A DNA stretch of 64,000 nucleotides from Streptococcus parasanguinis (GCA_905188195.1 CAJJKY010000004.1:62001-126000); one strand, 5' to 3'. Numbered from the stretch's first letter, positions 23,776 through 32,102 are shown. The notes: a model not told the origin generated them from the sequence alone. Program-made: numbers and translations.

Positions 23776-24345
23776 CTATTGAATATCTTCCATCGCTTCT
23801 TTCACATATTCTTCGACATCTTCAATCTCTACAAACAGCGGGTCTAAGTGGCATAAGAAGTGCCAATCTTCGGTGCCGCGTTTTCTGTAGAGAATCGCTT
23901 CGCCGTCTTCACTTCCGAAAAAGCTTCTGTCAACTTCATACCCTTTGTTTTCTAGGAATACTTTTGCCTTGCGGAAGTTTGCTTCTCGTGCTTCGACATA
24001 AGCTTTCACTTCATCGTTATTCACGACATATGCATCTACTTTTGTAGCTCCTTCGATCATTTTATCGTTTTTAACGGATAGATTCGAAATTTCTTTCCAA
24101 ATAATGTCTACATTTTCCTCAGAATTAAACGAAAATCTAGATAAAGGGACAATATTTCCATTGAAGACAATCTCCATATAATCCGGTAGATTTTTTGGAT
24201 TAAAATACTCCACATCAAAACTATCTTCTTTTTCTAAAGTATATCCCGGGATTTGCGCTACAAAGGCTCTTCCCTCTTCTAAAGAATCAAACACGACTAA
24301 ATCTTTTGAATAATTGTTTTGGTACAATTCTAATAGATACATCAT
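23776..24345 (-). CDS. Acidic soluble protein, unknown
   Basis: 189 residues, acidic, no signal peptide, ending IEDVEEYVKEAMEDIQ. A segment EGRAFVAQIPGYTLEKEDSF (about 25-44) recurs as a relic at 29589-29674, so a paralogue once existed there. The start at 24345 has AAAGGA upstream; a TTG at 24357 is less likely. The family is unknown; it fits the pattern of small acidic proteins in this immunity-like region. Confidence 0.6.
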   Translation of the reverse strand: MMYLLELYQNNYSKDLVVFDSLEEGRAFVAQIPGYTLEKEDSFDVEYFNPKNLPDYMEIVFNGNIVPLSRFSFNSEENVDIIWKEISNLSVKNDKMIEGATKVDAYVVNNDEVKAYVEAREANFRKAKVFLENKGYEVDRSFFGSEDGEAILYRKRGTEDWHFLCHLDPLFVEIEDVEEYVKEAMEDIQ

Positions 24346-24424
24346 TAATCCTTTCAATATTTAGATAGAAGATAGTTTTTTAGCAAACTAATATACTCAA
24401 CACGTGAGGATAGAGATTCAAGCA

Positions 24425-24497
24425 TTCTTTTTACTAAATAGGATTGATTGCTAAAAATTTCACCAGCTTACCTCCTCTTGTCTCATCCTCAATTATA
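24425..24497 (-). pseudogene. Relic of an RDD-family gene start with its promoter
   Basis: On the minus strand an extended -10 (TGTTATAAT), AGAGGAGG, then GTG at 24463 reading MKFLAINPI before two stops. This equals the beginning of the RDD protein at 13281 (MKMLAINPIFF), and the following bases (AAAAAGAATG) match too. Only the first ~15 codons survive. The rest of the 24346-24683 gap holds the MerR promoter and otherwise nothing I can support. Confidence 0.6.
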
Positions 24498-24648
24498 ACA
24501 CGTTTCCACTCACATATCAGATATTTATTATTGGACCAAATAACCTTTTGAAATAGAAAACAAGCTCACCAATTCATCAAGTCTATATTTTTTATGAGAT
24601 TCTTCATTAATGCTAAAAGATTTACAGTTTAAATTTTATTAAAAATCC

Positions 24649-24679
24649 TTGTTTATGACCTTACGTCATGATGTATAAT
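24649..24679 (+). promoter_or_regulatory. MerR-type promoter with operator in a 19-bp spacer
   Basis: TTGTTT (24649-24654) and TATAAT (24674-24679) are 19 bp apart, the unusual spacing of promoters activated by MerR proteins. The dyad ATGAC-CTTAC-GTCAT (24655-24669) fills the spacer. Confidence 0.7.
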
Positions 24680-24698
24680 AGGTATGAGGAGGTGGGTA

Positions 24699-25502
24699 AT
24701 GATGGCTAAATATAGAGCAATTCCGGAAGGATTTATGACAGTTGGGCAACTTGCTAAGAAAATGGGGGTTACTGTCCGTACTCTACAATACTACGATAAA
24801 GAGGGGTTGCTTTCCCCATCGGCAGAAAGTGAGGGTGGTCGCAGGCTTTATACCGATAAAGATTTAGTACTACTCCATCAGATATTGTCTTTAAAATCAT
24901 TAGGTTTTTCTCTCAAGGATATAAAGGGGCGTTTGATCTCTTTGAAAACACCTGATGATGTTGCCAATGCTCTTACAGAGCAAGCAGATACTATTCGTAA
25001 AAATATTGAACAACTTAAGGATTCTTTGGTCGCAATAGAGCAACTAAAGGTAGAAGTTTTACAAATACAGACGGTCAATTTTAAGAAGTATGCAGACATC
25101 ATCGTCAATCTACAGATGAAGAATGACTCCTACTCTCTTATCAAGCGCTTTGATGATGATACGCTCGACCAGATACGCAGTCGATTTGACAAGAAAAGCG
25201 GACTAGACTTTATGGACAGATTGAACCGCCTAAGTGATCAAATCGTAGAGCTTCAAAAAGAAGACGTACCAGCTGAAAGCGAACAAAGCCAACAGGTTGT
25301 GAAAGAATACTGGGGCTTGATTATGGAGTTTACAAATGGTGATATGAGTATGCTTCCTAAGTTGATGGAAGTTGGTACTATTGACACAGCCTCAAACGCT
25401 TGGGAAGAAAAGCAAAAAATCGTCAATGACTATATAGGACCCGCCCTACAAGTCTATTTTTCAAGGCTTGGAACAAATCCCTTTGAAGAGGTGAAACCAT
25501 GA
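24699..25502 (+). CDS. MerR-family transcriptional regulator
   Basis: 267 residues. An N-terminal winged helix with FMTVGQLAKKMGVTVRTLQYYDKEGLL and EGGRRLYTDKDLVLL is followed by the long MerR dimerisation helix and a C-terminal effector domain of about 130 residues. Relatives sense drugs or other ligands and twist a 19-bp-spaced promoter into an active form; such a promoter lies directly upstream, so it likely controls itself and the ABC genes behind it. The ATG at 24699 has AGGAGG 6 bases before it (24702 is also possible); the ATG at 24684 overlaps the ribosome site. It overlaps the next gene by 4 bases. Confidence 0.88.
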   Translation: MMAKYRAIPEGFMTVGQLAKKMGVTVRTLQYYDKEGLLSPSAESEGGRRLYTDKDLVLLHQILSLKSLGFSLKDIKGRLISLKTPDDVANALTEQADTIRKNIEQLKDSLVAIEQLKVEVLQIQTVNFKKYADIIVNLQMKNDSYSLIKRFDDDTLDQIRSRFDKKSGLDFMDRLNRLSDQIVELQKEDVPAESEQSQQVVKEYWGLIMEFTNGDMSMLPKLMEVGTIDTASNAWEEKQKIVNDYIGPALQVYFSRLGTNPFEEVKP

Positions 25503-26314
25503 AAGACGCGATAAAGATTTCTGGATTAAAGAAAAGTTATGGTAGCAAATTGGTTCTTGGAGGCCTCGATTTTCAAATCAAACAAGGAGAAATATTTGCT
25601 CTGCTCGGAGTAAACGGAGCTGGTAAAACAACAACGCTTGAATGTATCGAAGGTCTGAGAAAATATGATAAAGGCAAGATAGTTGTAAACGGGAAAACCG
25701 GAATTCAACTACAGTCCTCCTCTCTACCCGCTCACATCAAACCGATGGAAGCCATAAAACTCTTTGCAAAATGGAATCATACATACATTGATGATGCTAT
25801 GATAAAGGCCCTTGGCATAAAAGAAATTGAAGAGTCGCAATACATAGAATTATCCACTGGGCAAAAAAGAAGATTACATCTTGCTCTTGCACTTATCAGT
25901 AATCCAGATATTATTTTTCTCGATGAACCGACGGCGGGACTTGATGTTGAAGGAAGACTATCCCTCCATGAACAAATCCGAAAGCTCAAATCACAGGGCA
26001 AGACAATTGTTTTGGCAAGCCACGATATGGCCGAAGTTGAAACCTTATGTGACCGCATTGCTATTTTGAATAGTGGAAAGATTGTCTTTTGTGGTACTCC
26101 TTCAGAACTGACAGACAGGTTGGGAAGAAAATATTTCATCCATTTAAAGACCCAGGACGGAGAGAAATCTTTTAAAACAGATACGATCGAGGACACTTTG
26201 ATTTCATTATTGGAAGAATGCAAACAGGAACATATCCAAATACTGGATATTAAGGTGGATCGTGGCACACTGGAGCAGCATTTCATCGAAATGGCAAGGA
26301 GGGGTTTGGAATGA
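25499..26314 (+). CDS. ABC transporter ATP-binding protein
   Basis: 271 residues, cytoplasmic ATPase of an ABC-2-type exporter. Walker A GVNGAGKTTT (about 38-47), a short Q-loop, signature LSTGQKRRL, Walker B IIFLDEPTAGLD, D-loop and switch ASHD are all intact. A C-terminal extension of about 60 residues is typical of drug and bacteriocin exporters. It overlaps both neighbours by 4 bases, so regulator, ATPase and permease form one tightly coupled operon. Confidence 0.93.
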   Translation: MKDAIKISGLKKSYGSKLVLGGLDFQIKQGEIFALLGVNGAGKTTTLECIEGLRKYDKGKIVVNGKTGIQLQSSSLPAHIKPMEAIKLFAKWNHTYIDDAMIKALGIKEIEESQYIELSTGQKRRLHLALALISNPDIIFLDEPTAGLDVEGRLSLHEQIRKLKSQGKTIVLASHDMAEVETLCDRIAILNSGKIVFCGTPSELTDRLGRKYFIHLKTQDGEKSFKTDTIEDTLISLLEECKQEHIQILDIKVDRGTLEQHFIEMARRGLE

Positions 26315-27027
26315 CTGGGTTTTTATATAGCCTAACATTACAGTGGAAATTGGACATACGAAGTAAGTCTCTCTTGGTTACTTACTATATTGTACCGCTT
26401 ATTTTCTTTCTTCTCATGGGTGGTATTTTTACTTCCGTTATGCCTGAAATGGGTAGTACACTCATACAGTCAATGATTGTCATGAGTGTTTCCATGGGGG
26501 CCTTTCTCGGCTTACCGCCTTCCTTGATTGAAACATACGGAAGCGACATAAAGAAGATTTATAAAGCAAATGGTGTGCCTATTCACTTAGGATTGGTAAC
26601 CATGGTTCTCTCTGCCTTTGTTCATTTGATAATGACCTGCATAGTGATCCTACTACTTGCTCCAATTTTATTTAAAGCAAGTCTACCGAATCAACTTCCC
26701 CTATTCTTTCTCGCACTTGCCATCTACATTTTTGTATCGTTGAGTATCGGAAGTATACTGGGCCTTACTGTTAATAATCAAGCAAAGCTGACCATGATAG
26801 CGCAACTTGTATTTTTACCCTCAATTATGCTCTCAGGAATCATGTTTCCTAGCAACTTACTACCTGATTTTCTTCAAGCAATCGGGCGTCTTTTCCCAGC
26901 CTTTTGGGGATTCCGCTTGATGCTAGATCATGGTTTTGGTCTTGAAAATCTTTGGTATCTGATTCTTGTATCCTGTATCTCAGTAATGACTTGTATCCCA
27001 CTCTTGAATCAGCAAAAATCTAACTAG
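26311..27027 (+). CDS. ABC-2 type transporter permease
   Basis: 238 residues with six membrane segments in the ABC-2 arrangement, including the conserved late LPSIMLSGIMFPSNLLPDFLQ loop motif. It pairs with the ATPase encoded before it, presumably as a homodimer. Export of a drug, lantibiotic or peptide is inferred from the family and the MerR control; substrate unknown. Confidence 0.88.
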   Translation: MTGFLYSLTLQWKLDIRSKSLLVTYYIVPLIFFLLMGGIFTSVMPEMGSTLIQSMIVMSVSMGAFLGLPPSLIETYGSDIKKIYKANGVPIHLGLVTMVLSAFVHLIMTCIVILLLAPILFKASLPNQLPLFFLALAIYIFVSLSIGSILGLTVNNQAKLTMIAQLVFLPSIMLSGIMFPSNLLPDFLQAIGRLFPAFWGFRLMLDHGFGLENLWYLILVSCISVMTCIPLLNQQKSN

Positions 27028-27063
27028 GTGCCTGAATAAATCCATAGCAACATTAACTATAAA

Positions 27064-27109
27064 GCAAAAAGCGACGAGATTGTTACTTATCTCGTCGCTT
27101 TTGCTGTTT
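27064..27109. terminator. Bidirectional terminator between permease and ADP-ribosylglycohydrolase
   Basis: GCGACGAGAT (27071-27080) and ATCTCGTCGC (27089-27098) form a perfect 10-bp stem with A and T runs on both sides. Confidence 0.92.
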
Positions 27110-27133
27110 TTAGTTATTTTTATCTAGTCTCTG

Positions 27134-27988
27134 TTATGTTATTGAAACTTCTTGCTCCCATCGGCTAAGCACATCTTTTAAAGGATCATCTAAATAGGTA
27201 TATGCTTTATCCTTAATCCAATCAGGAATACCATATGCGGCCTCTGCTATACTCCCTGTGATGGCAGCAAGAGTATCACTGTCCCCGCCAAGAGAGATGG
27301 CATTGCGAATTGCATCTTCAAAATCTGTACTTTCAAGAAAAGCAATGATGGCTTGAGGTACTGTATCCTGGCAAGTTTCATTAAAATGATAGTTAGGACG
27401 AATGTCATCGAGTGATTGAGAAAGGTTATATCCGTACTCTTCCTCTATGTATTCCCTGATGCGTCTCTTACATTCTGTAGGATGATCATTGATTGGTTGC
27501 TCATAGTCGCCACTATAGCCTCCAAAGTAATAGCGACACAGAAAGATAGCATCAGACGTCGCCATAGCTCCTTTGACACCCTCTGGATGGTTATGAGTTA
27601 CTTCTGCAGAAAGACGTGCAAGAGCTCTTCTGGACGGCCAGGCTCCTGTTCTGGCACAGAAACTACAATCCATGACCCAAGCACAAGGAGAAACACGCAT
27701 GGCTGAGCCATTGCCAAAGCTATTATAAGGGGAGCAATCATTGCTTTGAATCCATGTATTAAACCTAGGCCCGTACCCAGCATCGGGATACATTCTGCCA
27801 TATTTCTTCATGGCATCAATAAAGTCATCCTTCTGACCACCGTTCATGATGGCTTCAGCAACAGCACATGTCATAACCGTATCGTCCGTGAAAAAACAAT
27901 CCTCACGAAATAATGGAAAGTCTTTCGTTTTAATATTGCCCCATTCGTAAACAGAACCTACAATGTCTCCTACTATTGCTCCTAGCAT
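27134..27988 (-). CDS. ADP-ribosylglycohydrolase-family protein
   Basis: 284 residues, cytoplasmic. It carries the DraG/ARH metal motifs: GAIVGDIVGSVYEW at the start, FFTDDTVMT (about 31-39), and late ISLGGDSDTLAAITGSIAEA with the paired Asp residues that hold two Mg ions. Such enzymes remove ADP-ribose from proteins or small molecules. The family also occurs beside toxin systems; no ADP-ribosyltransferase is in this window. The next gene upstream ends 21 bases before it, suggesting an operon with the hydrolase. Confidence 0.9.
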   Translation of the reverse strand: MLGAIVGDIVGSVYEWGNIKTKDFPLFREDCFFTDDTVMTCAVAEAIMNGGQKDDFIDAMKKYGRMYPDAGYGPRFNTWIQSNDCSPYNSFGNGSAMRVSPCAWVMDCSFCARTGAWPSRRALARLSAEVTHNHPEGVKGAMATSDAIFLCRYYFGGYSGDYEQPINDHPTECKRRIREYIEEEYGYNLSQSLDDIRPNYHFNETCQDTVPQAIIAFLESTDFEDAIRNAISLGGDSDTLAAITGSIAEAAYGIPDWIKDKAYTYLDDPLKDVLSRWEQEVSIT

Positions 27989-28009
27989 AAGATTCCTCCT
28001 TACAGCATA

Positions 28010-28795
28010 TCAGATTTCCAATGGATCACTCTTCAAAAACGGCACCACCAAATCAATCCACTCTTGAGGTAGATAAGCTGATAAATAGCCGTGGTTATAG
28101 CCCTTAGCTTCATACAGGATCGTATTGGGATGGAGCTGCTGAAATAATTTCGCCGATGCTTTCACACAGTTCAATTCTTTTTCACCGTAGATATACAGAA
28201 CCTGCGCCTTGCTTGCAGAAATCGTGTCCTTCAGCTTGTAACACCCCATATAGGTTTTGTAAATAGTCACTAATGTTTTGATAGGCGTCCTTGGCAGATC
28301 CTCCAAATAATAAGCTTTTATTTCCTCTGGATAAGCGAGTTTAGGATAGAGTTTGTTCATCATGCTTAATTGAAGTTTGCAAGAGAATTTACTGAACATC
28401 AGTTTACCAAATAAGGATACTAGAAAGATGCTGATTTTAGCTAATCTTGGTTGAGGAATACAGAGGCTTCCGTCTATGATAGCCTTCTCAGCTATCTTGC
28501 TGTCTAAGGACAAAAGCTCCATAGCAATTTGACCACCAAGTGAAACGCCACCGATCGCAAACACCTTTCCACCACAGTTTGCTTTGATATAGTCTAGGAT
28601 CTCCAAAGCGGAATCTTCAGTAGAAACATAATCGAGTGGATATTCTTCGCCGTGGCCATTCAAAGTAGGTAAAATAACACGGTATTTTTTTGATAAGATC
28701 CGTGCTTGACGAAGATAATTCCACCAAGAACTGCCACCGCCATGTATCAGCAAGATAGAAGGCAAATTCTTATCACCAAATTCATGGAATTTCAT
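28010..28795 (-). CDS. Alpha/beta-fold hydrolase
   Basis: 261 residues, no signal peptide. Oxyanion motif HGGGSSWW (about 18-25), nucleophile elbow GVSLGG (Ser around 86), an acid in the YGEKELN region and catalytic His in YNHGYLSAY. A helical lid lies at about 125-185. Substrate is unknown. It probably shares a transcript with the ADP-ribosylglycohydrolase gene downstream. Confidence 0.85.
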   Translation of the reverse strand: MKFHEFGDKNLPSILLIHGGGSSWWNYLRQARILSKKYRVILPTLNGHGEEYPLDYVSTEDSALEILDYIKANCGGKVFAIGGVSLGGQIAMELLSLDSKIAEKAIIDGSLCIPQPRLAKISIFLVSLFGKLMFSKFSCKLQLSMMNKLYPKLAYPEEIKAYYLEDLPRTPIKTLVTIYKTYMGCYKLKDTISASKAQVLYIYGEKELNCVKASAKLFQQLHPNTILYEAKGYNHGYLSAYLPQEWIDLVVPFLKSDPLEI

Positions 28796-28940
28796 ATTTA
28801 AACTCCTTACTGTAAGACTTTCCTAACTACATCTTTGTTTAATCTGTTTGAACAAGCAGTGATACCTCTTTAAACAGAAAATCTCTAACATTGATTATCT
28901 AGATAGACCGATTGTTACCTTTAATAATGGATGTCCTGTT

Positions 28941-29031
28941 CTAAAATTTAAAATATTTTTTCTGACTAATTCTATTACTAGCCAATATAGTATAAATTAT
29001 ACAACCAATAAAAATGATAATAAAGATAACA
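28941..29031 (-). pseudogene. Relic of the 3' end of a CPBP protease gene
   Basis: Reads VIFIIIFIGCIIYTILASNR then a short divergent tail and TAG. It matches the last ~25 residues of the CPBP protein at 29653-30405 (VTFIIIFIGYLIYTILASNR), and the DNA is nearly identical over about 65 bases. Nothing of the rest of the gene remains. Confidence 0.8.
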
Positions 29032-29072
29032 TAGCAGCCAGTCTTACAACTTACTACTTTTCATATGATAAT

Positions 29073-29564
29073 TTACAAATGTTTTTCCAGCCACTCGATC
29101 TTTTTAAAATCCTTATTGTTATTTTGTTCATTTCGATAGGAGTCTTGAGAAGAGGCTTTGTAAATACTTAGATACTGCTCCAGACTTGGAAGACGAAAAG
29201 TGATGCCTTCAATGTGAATAAGCTCTATATCCGATTCCGAAACTCCTGCAAAATCAAGTAAGGAATCGATACTTCCAAATTCAACACTCACTCTATCCTT
29301 TTGGAATTCATGCTCATGAATATCTATTAAGACGTAGCCTAAGTCTTTCATCACTTTCATTATCTTGTCCCAGTCATAAATTCTGAGATGATCAGGTGCT
29401 TCCCAACCTCTAGGGTCACCAGGCACATGAATGTCAATGTCAGACGGCCCCCAATTTTCTTTCGTTCTAAACTCCAATCCCAAAGAACCCATCAGTGTCG
29501 GTGTAATTCCGACTCGATTTAAATGGAAACAAATGGTTTTAAATTCTTCAAATAAGAGACTCAT
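29073..29564 (-). CDS. Nucleotidyltransferase-like protein
   Basis: 163 residues. The pattern TLMGSLGLEF (17-26), SDIDIHVPG (two Asp, about 40-48) and a later RVSVEFGS gives the GS...DxD...(D/E) signature of small minimal nucleotidyltransferases, which include antibiotic-modifying and toxin-type members. The fold would transfer a nucleotide to an unknown acceptor. It is bracketed by two copies of a CPBP gene 3' end. The start has no strong alternative. Confidence 0.65.
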   Translation of the reverse strand: MSLLFEEFKTICFHLNRVGITPTLMGSLGLEFRTKENWGPSDIDIHVPGDPRGWEAPDHLRIYDWDKIMKVMKDLGYVLIDIHEHEFQKDRVSVEFGSIDSLLDFAGVSESDIELIHIEGITFRLPSLEQYLSIYKASSQDSYRNEQNNNKDFKKIEWLEKHL

Positions 29565-29588
29565 GTTTACTCTAAACCTTTCATCTAA

Positions 29589-29674
29589 ATGTTCGTTATT
29601 TCTACTTTATTCCCTTGAACAAAATCATCTTCATTTTCTAGAGTATATCCAGTTATTTTGGATACAAACTCTTT
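29589..29674 (-). pseudogene. Relic of a paralogue of the 189-residue acidic protein
   Basis: Minus-strand reading GKEFVSKITGYTLENEDDF followed by a short tail and TAG matches EGRAFVAQIPGYTLEKEDSF of the gene at 23776-24345. It overlaps the end of the CPBP gene (29653) in another frame, so the CPBP gene now reads into the relic for its last codons. Confidence 0.65.
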
Positions 29675-30405
29675 TCCTTACTAATTCTATTACTAGCCAA
29701 TATAGTATAGATTAAATAACCAATAAAAATGATAATAAAAGTAACATTAATTTTTAAAACAAAATAGAGATTTAACAAATTTGCGAACGCATGAAATAAT
29801 ATACAGTACCCCACAGATTTCGTTTGACGGTAAAGAAGCCCAAAAACAAAACTTAAAAATAATGTATATATAAAAAATAAGATAAAAGGAAACCCTTGAT
29901 GACTTTCTCCAACTATAAACCATAAAGGCAGATGCCATATTCCCCAAATTGATCCTACAATCAAATTAGATTGCCAATAAGTATATTTTTTATCAAGTAA
30001 TGGTTGTAATATTCCTCTCCATCCTAATTCTTCATGTCCACCACCAAAAAAAATTAGTTGTATAAAGAATAATGGCATCAGATAAATTGATACTCCATTT
30101 AATTCTAAGGAAGATACTGAAAATAGTATCAAAATTGCTAACAAATGAATAATGAAATAAATACTACTATTTTCTTTCTTACTAAATACAAAATGTTGAA
30201 ATTTTATATTATTCCTTTTCAAATAAAAGCCACTTGCAATAGCTGGACCAAGTGCACCTACTATATGTAATGTTCTTCCTATAATTGTTTCTAATCCCAA
30301 AATATGAGATTGAGTAAATACGGCAAGAAGGCCCCAAGCTATATAAGTAATTCCAAATGTAAAACAAAGATAATTTTTTAAATTCCTTTTATCAATTTCT
30401 GTCAT
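29653..30405 (-). CDS. CPBP-family intramembrane protease (third copy)
   Basis: 250 residues, polytopic. Motifs EELGWRGIL, IWGIWHLPLWF and FHAFANLLN give the conserved Glu pair and both His. It is more distant from the two copies at 4.6-6.1 kb than they are from each other. The last codons (SLYPK) come from DNA that in another frame belongs to a relic gene, so its C-terminus may be altered by recombination. Unknown substrate; family roles are protein processing and bacteriocin immunity. A TATAAT-type promoter lies near 30469-30475. Confidence 0.85.
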   Translation of the reverse strand: MTEIDKRNLKNYLCFTFGITYIAWGLLAVFTQSHILGLETIIGRTLHIVGALGPAIASGFYLKRNNIKFQHFVFSKKENSSIYFIIHLLAILILFSVSSLELNGVSIYLMPLFFIQLIFFGGGHEELGWRGILQPLLDKKYTYWQSNLIVGSIWGIWHLPLWFIVGESHQGFPFILFFIYTLFLSFVFGLLYRQTKSVGYCILFHAFANLLNLYFVLKINVTFIIIFIGYLIYTILASNRISKEKSLYPK

Positions 30406-30500
30406 TTTTTCTTCCTAATCTTGATTATTCTACGTATAATATTTTTTTACTGCTTCTTAGTTGCTCTCGATTATAACTACCTATATTCTATCACAAAAAA

Positions 30501-30585
30501 CATAAAAAGCCTTACAATCAAAGCCTTTCATTATTGATTCATACCAAGCTTTCTATGCTTTTACGAGCAAAGATGCACACTCAAC
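30501..30585. repeat. Left copy of the sequence flanking the MEGA element
   Basis: About 85 bases with a terminator-like AAGCC..GGC hairpin remnant and TTTCTATGCTTTTACGAGCA. It aligns in the same orientation, at roughly 80 percent by eye, with 35881-35970 on the other side of the element. Confidence 0.65.
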
Positions 30586-30643
30586 ATGTGCTGAGAGCTT
30601 TCTTCTATACTAATAGACGAAAGGGTGTGAAAATGATTTTTAA

Positions 30644-31074
30644 ATGATACTGTGGAACGGAACAGTAGCCCTAGTATTGACTACTGTCGTTTCTATTCAT
30701 ATTGGCTATTCTAGGACTGAGATGAAAAAATCTATAAATGCTCAGAATAAAATTGAACCCGCAAATCTCCCCAAAACAATGGTGAGTCATGTACTTGTAT
30801 TATTCCGAAAAAATACACCTCTGGTGCAGTGAGACAAATTGGTGTATCTTATAGTGGCTTCGTAGATGAAAGCTATACTCTACTATCACTCTTTGATGAT
30901 GTAGAACAAATTGAAAAAGATAATAGACTTCAGACAGCTATTGATGTTGTCAGAGAACAGTTTGGTTTTTTAGCCATACAAAAAGGAACCGTCCTAACTG
31001 AAGGTTCCAGAAATATTGAACGCAGTAAACTTATCGGTGGTCATTCCGCGGGTGGATTGGAGGGATTAAAATGA
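30644..31074 (+). pseudogene. umuC: C-terminal remnant of a Y-family DNA polymerase (UmuC-like), frameshifted
   Basis: Only the C-terminal third of an error-prone SOS polymerase remains. A first frame reads VVSIHIGYSRTEMKKSINAQ up to LVLFRK and stops at 30832; the homologous reading continues in another frame as KYTSGAVRQIGVSYSGFVDE, DDVEQIEKDNRLQTAIDVV and IERSKLIGGHSAGGLEGLK to 31074. The shift is at an A-run near 30810-30816. The catalytic palm and fingers are missing, so no polymerase is made. It overlaps the next start (AAATGA) as in intact elements. Confidence 0.85.
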
Positions 31075-31406
31075 AACAAGAAAAAAATACAGTACAATTT
31101 TCAGAAATCCGTAGCAAAGGATGTAATGATATTGAAATGCTTGAAAGATTTTTACATGGAATCGTTGAAACAGCAACTTCAAAACTTCGTCAGAGAAAAC
31201 TCAAAACAACTGAAATATCGATACGACTAGTACATGCTAAATCTGAAAACCGATTACCATTGGAATTTACATTTAGCATTAAGCCAACAAGCTCATCTGT
31301 GATAATCTATACTGAGGTAATCAATCGCTTTAAAGAATGTTACACAGGTGGGGGAATTCAAGGTTTTACGATTCAATTTGATAAAAATACCCTTGCCTCT
31401 GCATAG
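31071..31406 (+). CDS. Hypothetical protein of the MEGA umuC group
   Basis: 111 residues, soluble, basic. It begins at the ATG that overlaps the umuC stop by 4 bases and is followed 12 bases later by the YolD-like gene. A helical N-terminus is followed by a strand-rich part (EISIRLVHAKS, LEFTFSIKPTSS, GFTIQFDKN). No family recognised; its place in the SOS gene group suggests a link to the polymerase that no longer exists here. Confidence 0.7.
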   Translation: MKQEKNTVQFSEIRSKGCNDIEMLERFLHGIVETATSKLRQRKLKTTEISIRLVHAKSENRLPLEFTFSIKPTSSSVIIYTEVINRFKECYTGGGIQGFTIQFDKNTLASA

Positions 31407-31418
31407 AAAGGATTTGAT

Positions 31419-31787
31419 ATGATTGACCGTTCATATTTACCATTTCAATCAGCAAGAGAGTACCAGGATACAAAGATGCAAAAATGGATGGGCTTTTTCC
31501 TATCTGAACATGCATCAGCACTCTCTGATGATACAAACAAAGTAACGTACATGTCTGACTTATCACTAGAGAAGAAATTATTACTCCTCAGTCAAGTATA
31601 CGCCGGGCAGCTACGCACACGCATTCAAGTGATTGAAAAAAACAAGCGTGTTTCCTACACTGGAACAATACCAAGTCTGACCAAAGATTTCATTTTGATA
31701 AAAACTACAACAGGTCACATCAATTTGAAATTAAAAGACATTATTAGTATTGAACTTGTCGAGGAGGTGCTCTATGAATCAGCTTGA
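31419..31787 (+). CDS. YolD-like protein
   Basis: 122 residues beginning MIDRSYLPFQSAREYQDTKM, typical of the YolD-like proteins encoded beside UmuC-like polymerases in Gram-positive mobile elements; YolD members are thought to bind UmuC in the way UmuD does. The second half (GTIPSLTKDFILIKT, IKLKDIISIELV pattern) is a small beta barrel. GAAAGGA precedes the ATG. With the polymerase broken, its role here is doubtful. Confidence 0.8.
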   Translation: MIDRSYLPFQSAREYQDTKMQKWMGFFLSEHASALSDDTNKVTYMSDLSLEKKLLLLSQVYAGQLRTRIQVIEKNKRVSYTGTIPSLTKDFILIKTTTGHINLKLKDIISIELVEEVLYESA

Positions 31788-32073
31788 GTTTCAGCGTAAT
31801 CACCTACAAATGGACTATTATAGCGAGAGCTACCAAGATTTTGAACGTGACTTCTACCGCTACTCTAACATGAATATTCCATTGACCTTCCTAACTGATG
31901 ATATCCTAAAAACAATGGCGACTTCACGTAAGAATTACTTTGTCCTCAATAAGGAAAAGTCCAGAGATAACCGCGATCACTTCTTCATATTTGAAGTAAG
32001 TACCGTAGATGAGAATCCGCTAATCTATCATTATACATATAAGAAAACTACAATATATTTAGCAGAAAAATAG
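31774..32073 (+). CDS. DUF5960-like protein
   Basis: 99 residues beginning MNQLEFQRNHLQMDYYSESY, resembling the DUF5960 proteins that follow YolD-like genes in Tn5252 and MEGA. The start at 31774 has GAGGAGG and overlaps the YolD gene by 14 bases; the open frame reaches 31750 without a ribosome site. Unknown function. It is the last gene of the plus-strand group. Confidence 0.75.
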   Translation: MNQLEFQRNHLQMDYYSESYQDFERDFYRYSNMNIPLTFLTDDILKTMATSRKNYFVLNKEKSRDNRDHFFIFEVSTVDENPLIYHYTYKKTTIYLAEK

Positions 32074-32102
32074 GAGCAGTTCAATTGACTGTTCCTATTT
32101 TT
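32066..32102 (+). terminator. Terminator of the umuC group
   Basis: ATAGGAGCAGT and ACTGTTCCTAT pair around TCAATTG, followed by T5. It overlaps the stop of the DUF5960-like gene. Confidence 0.8.
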
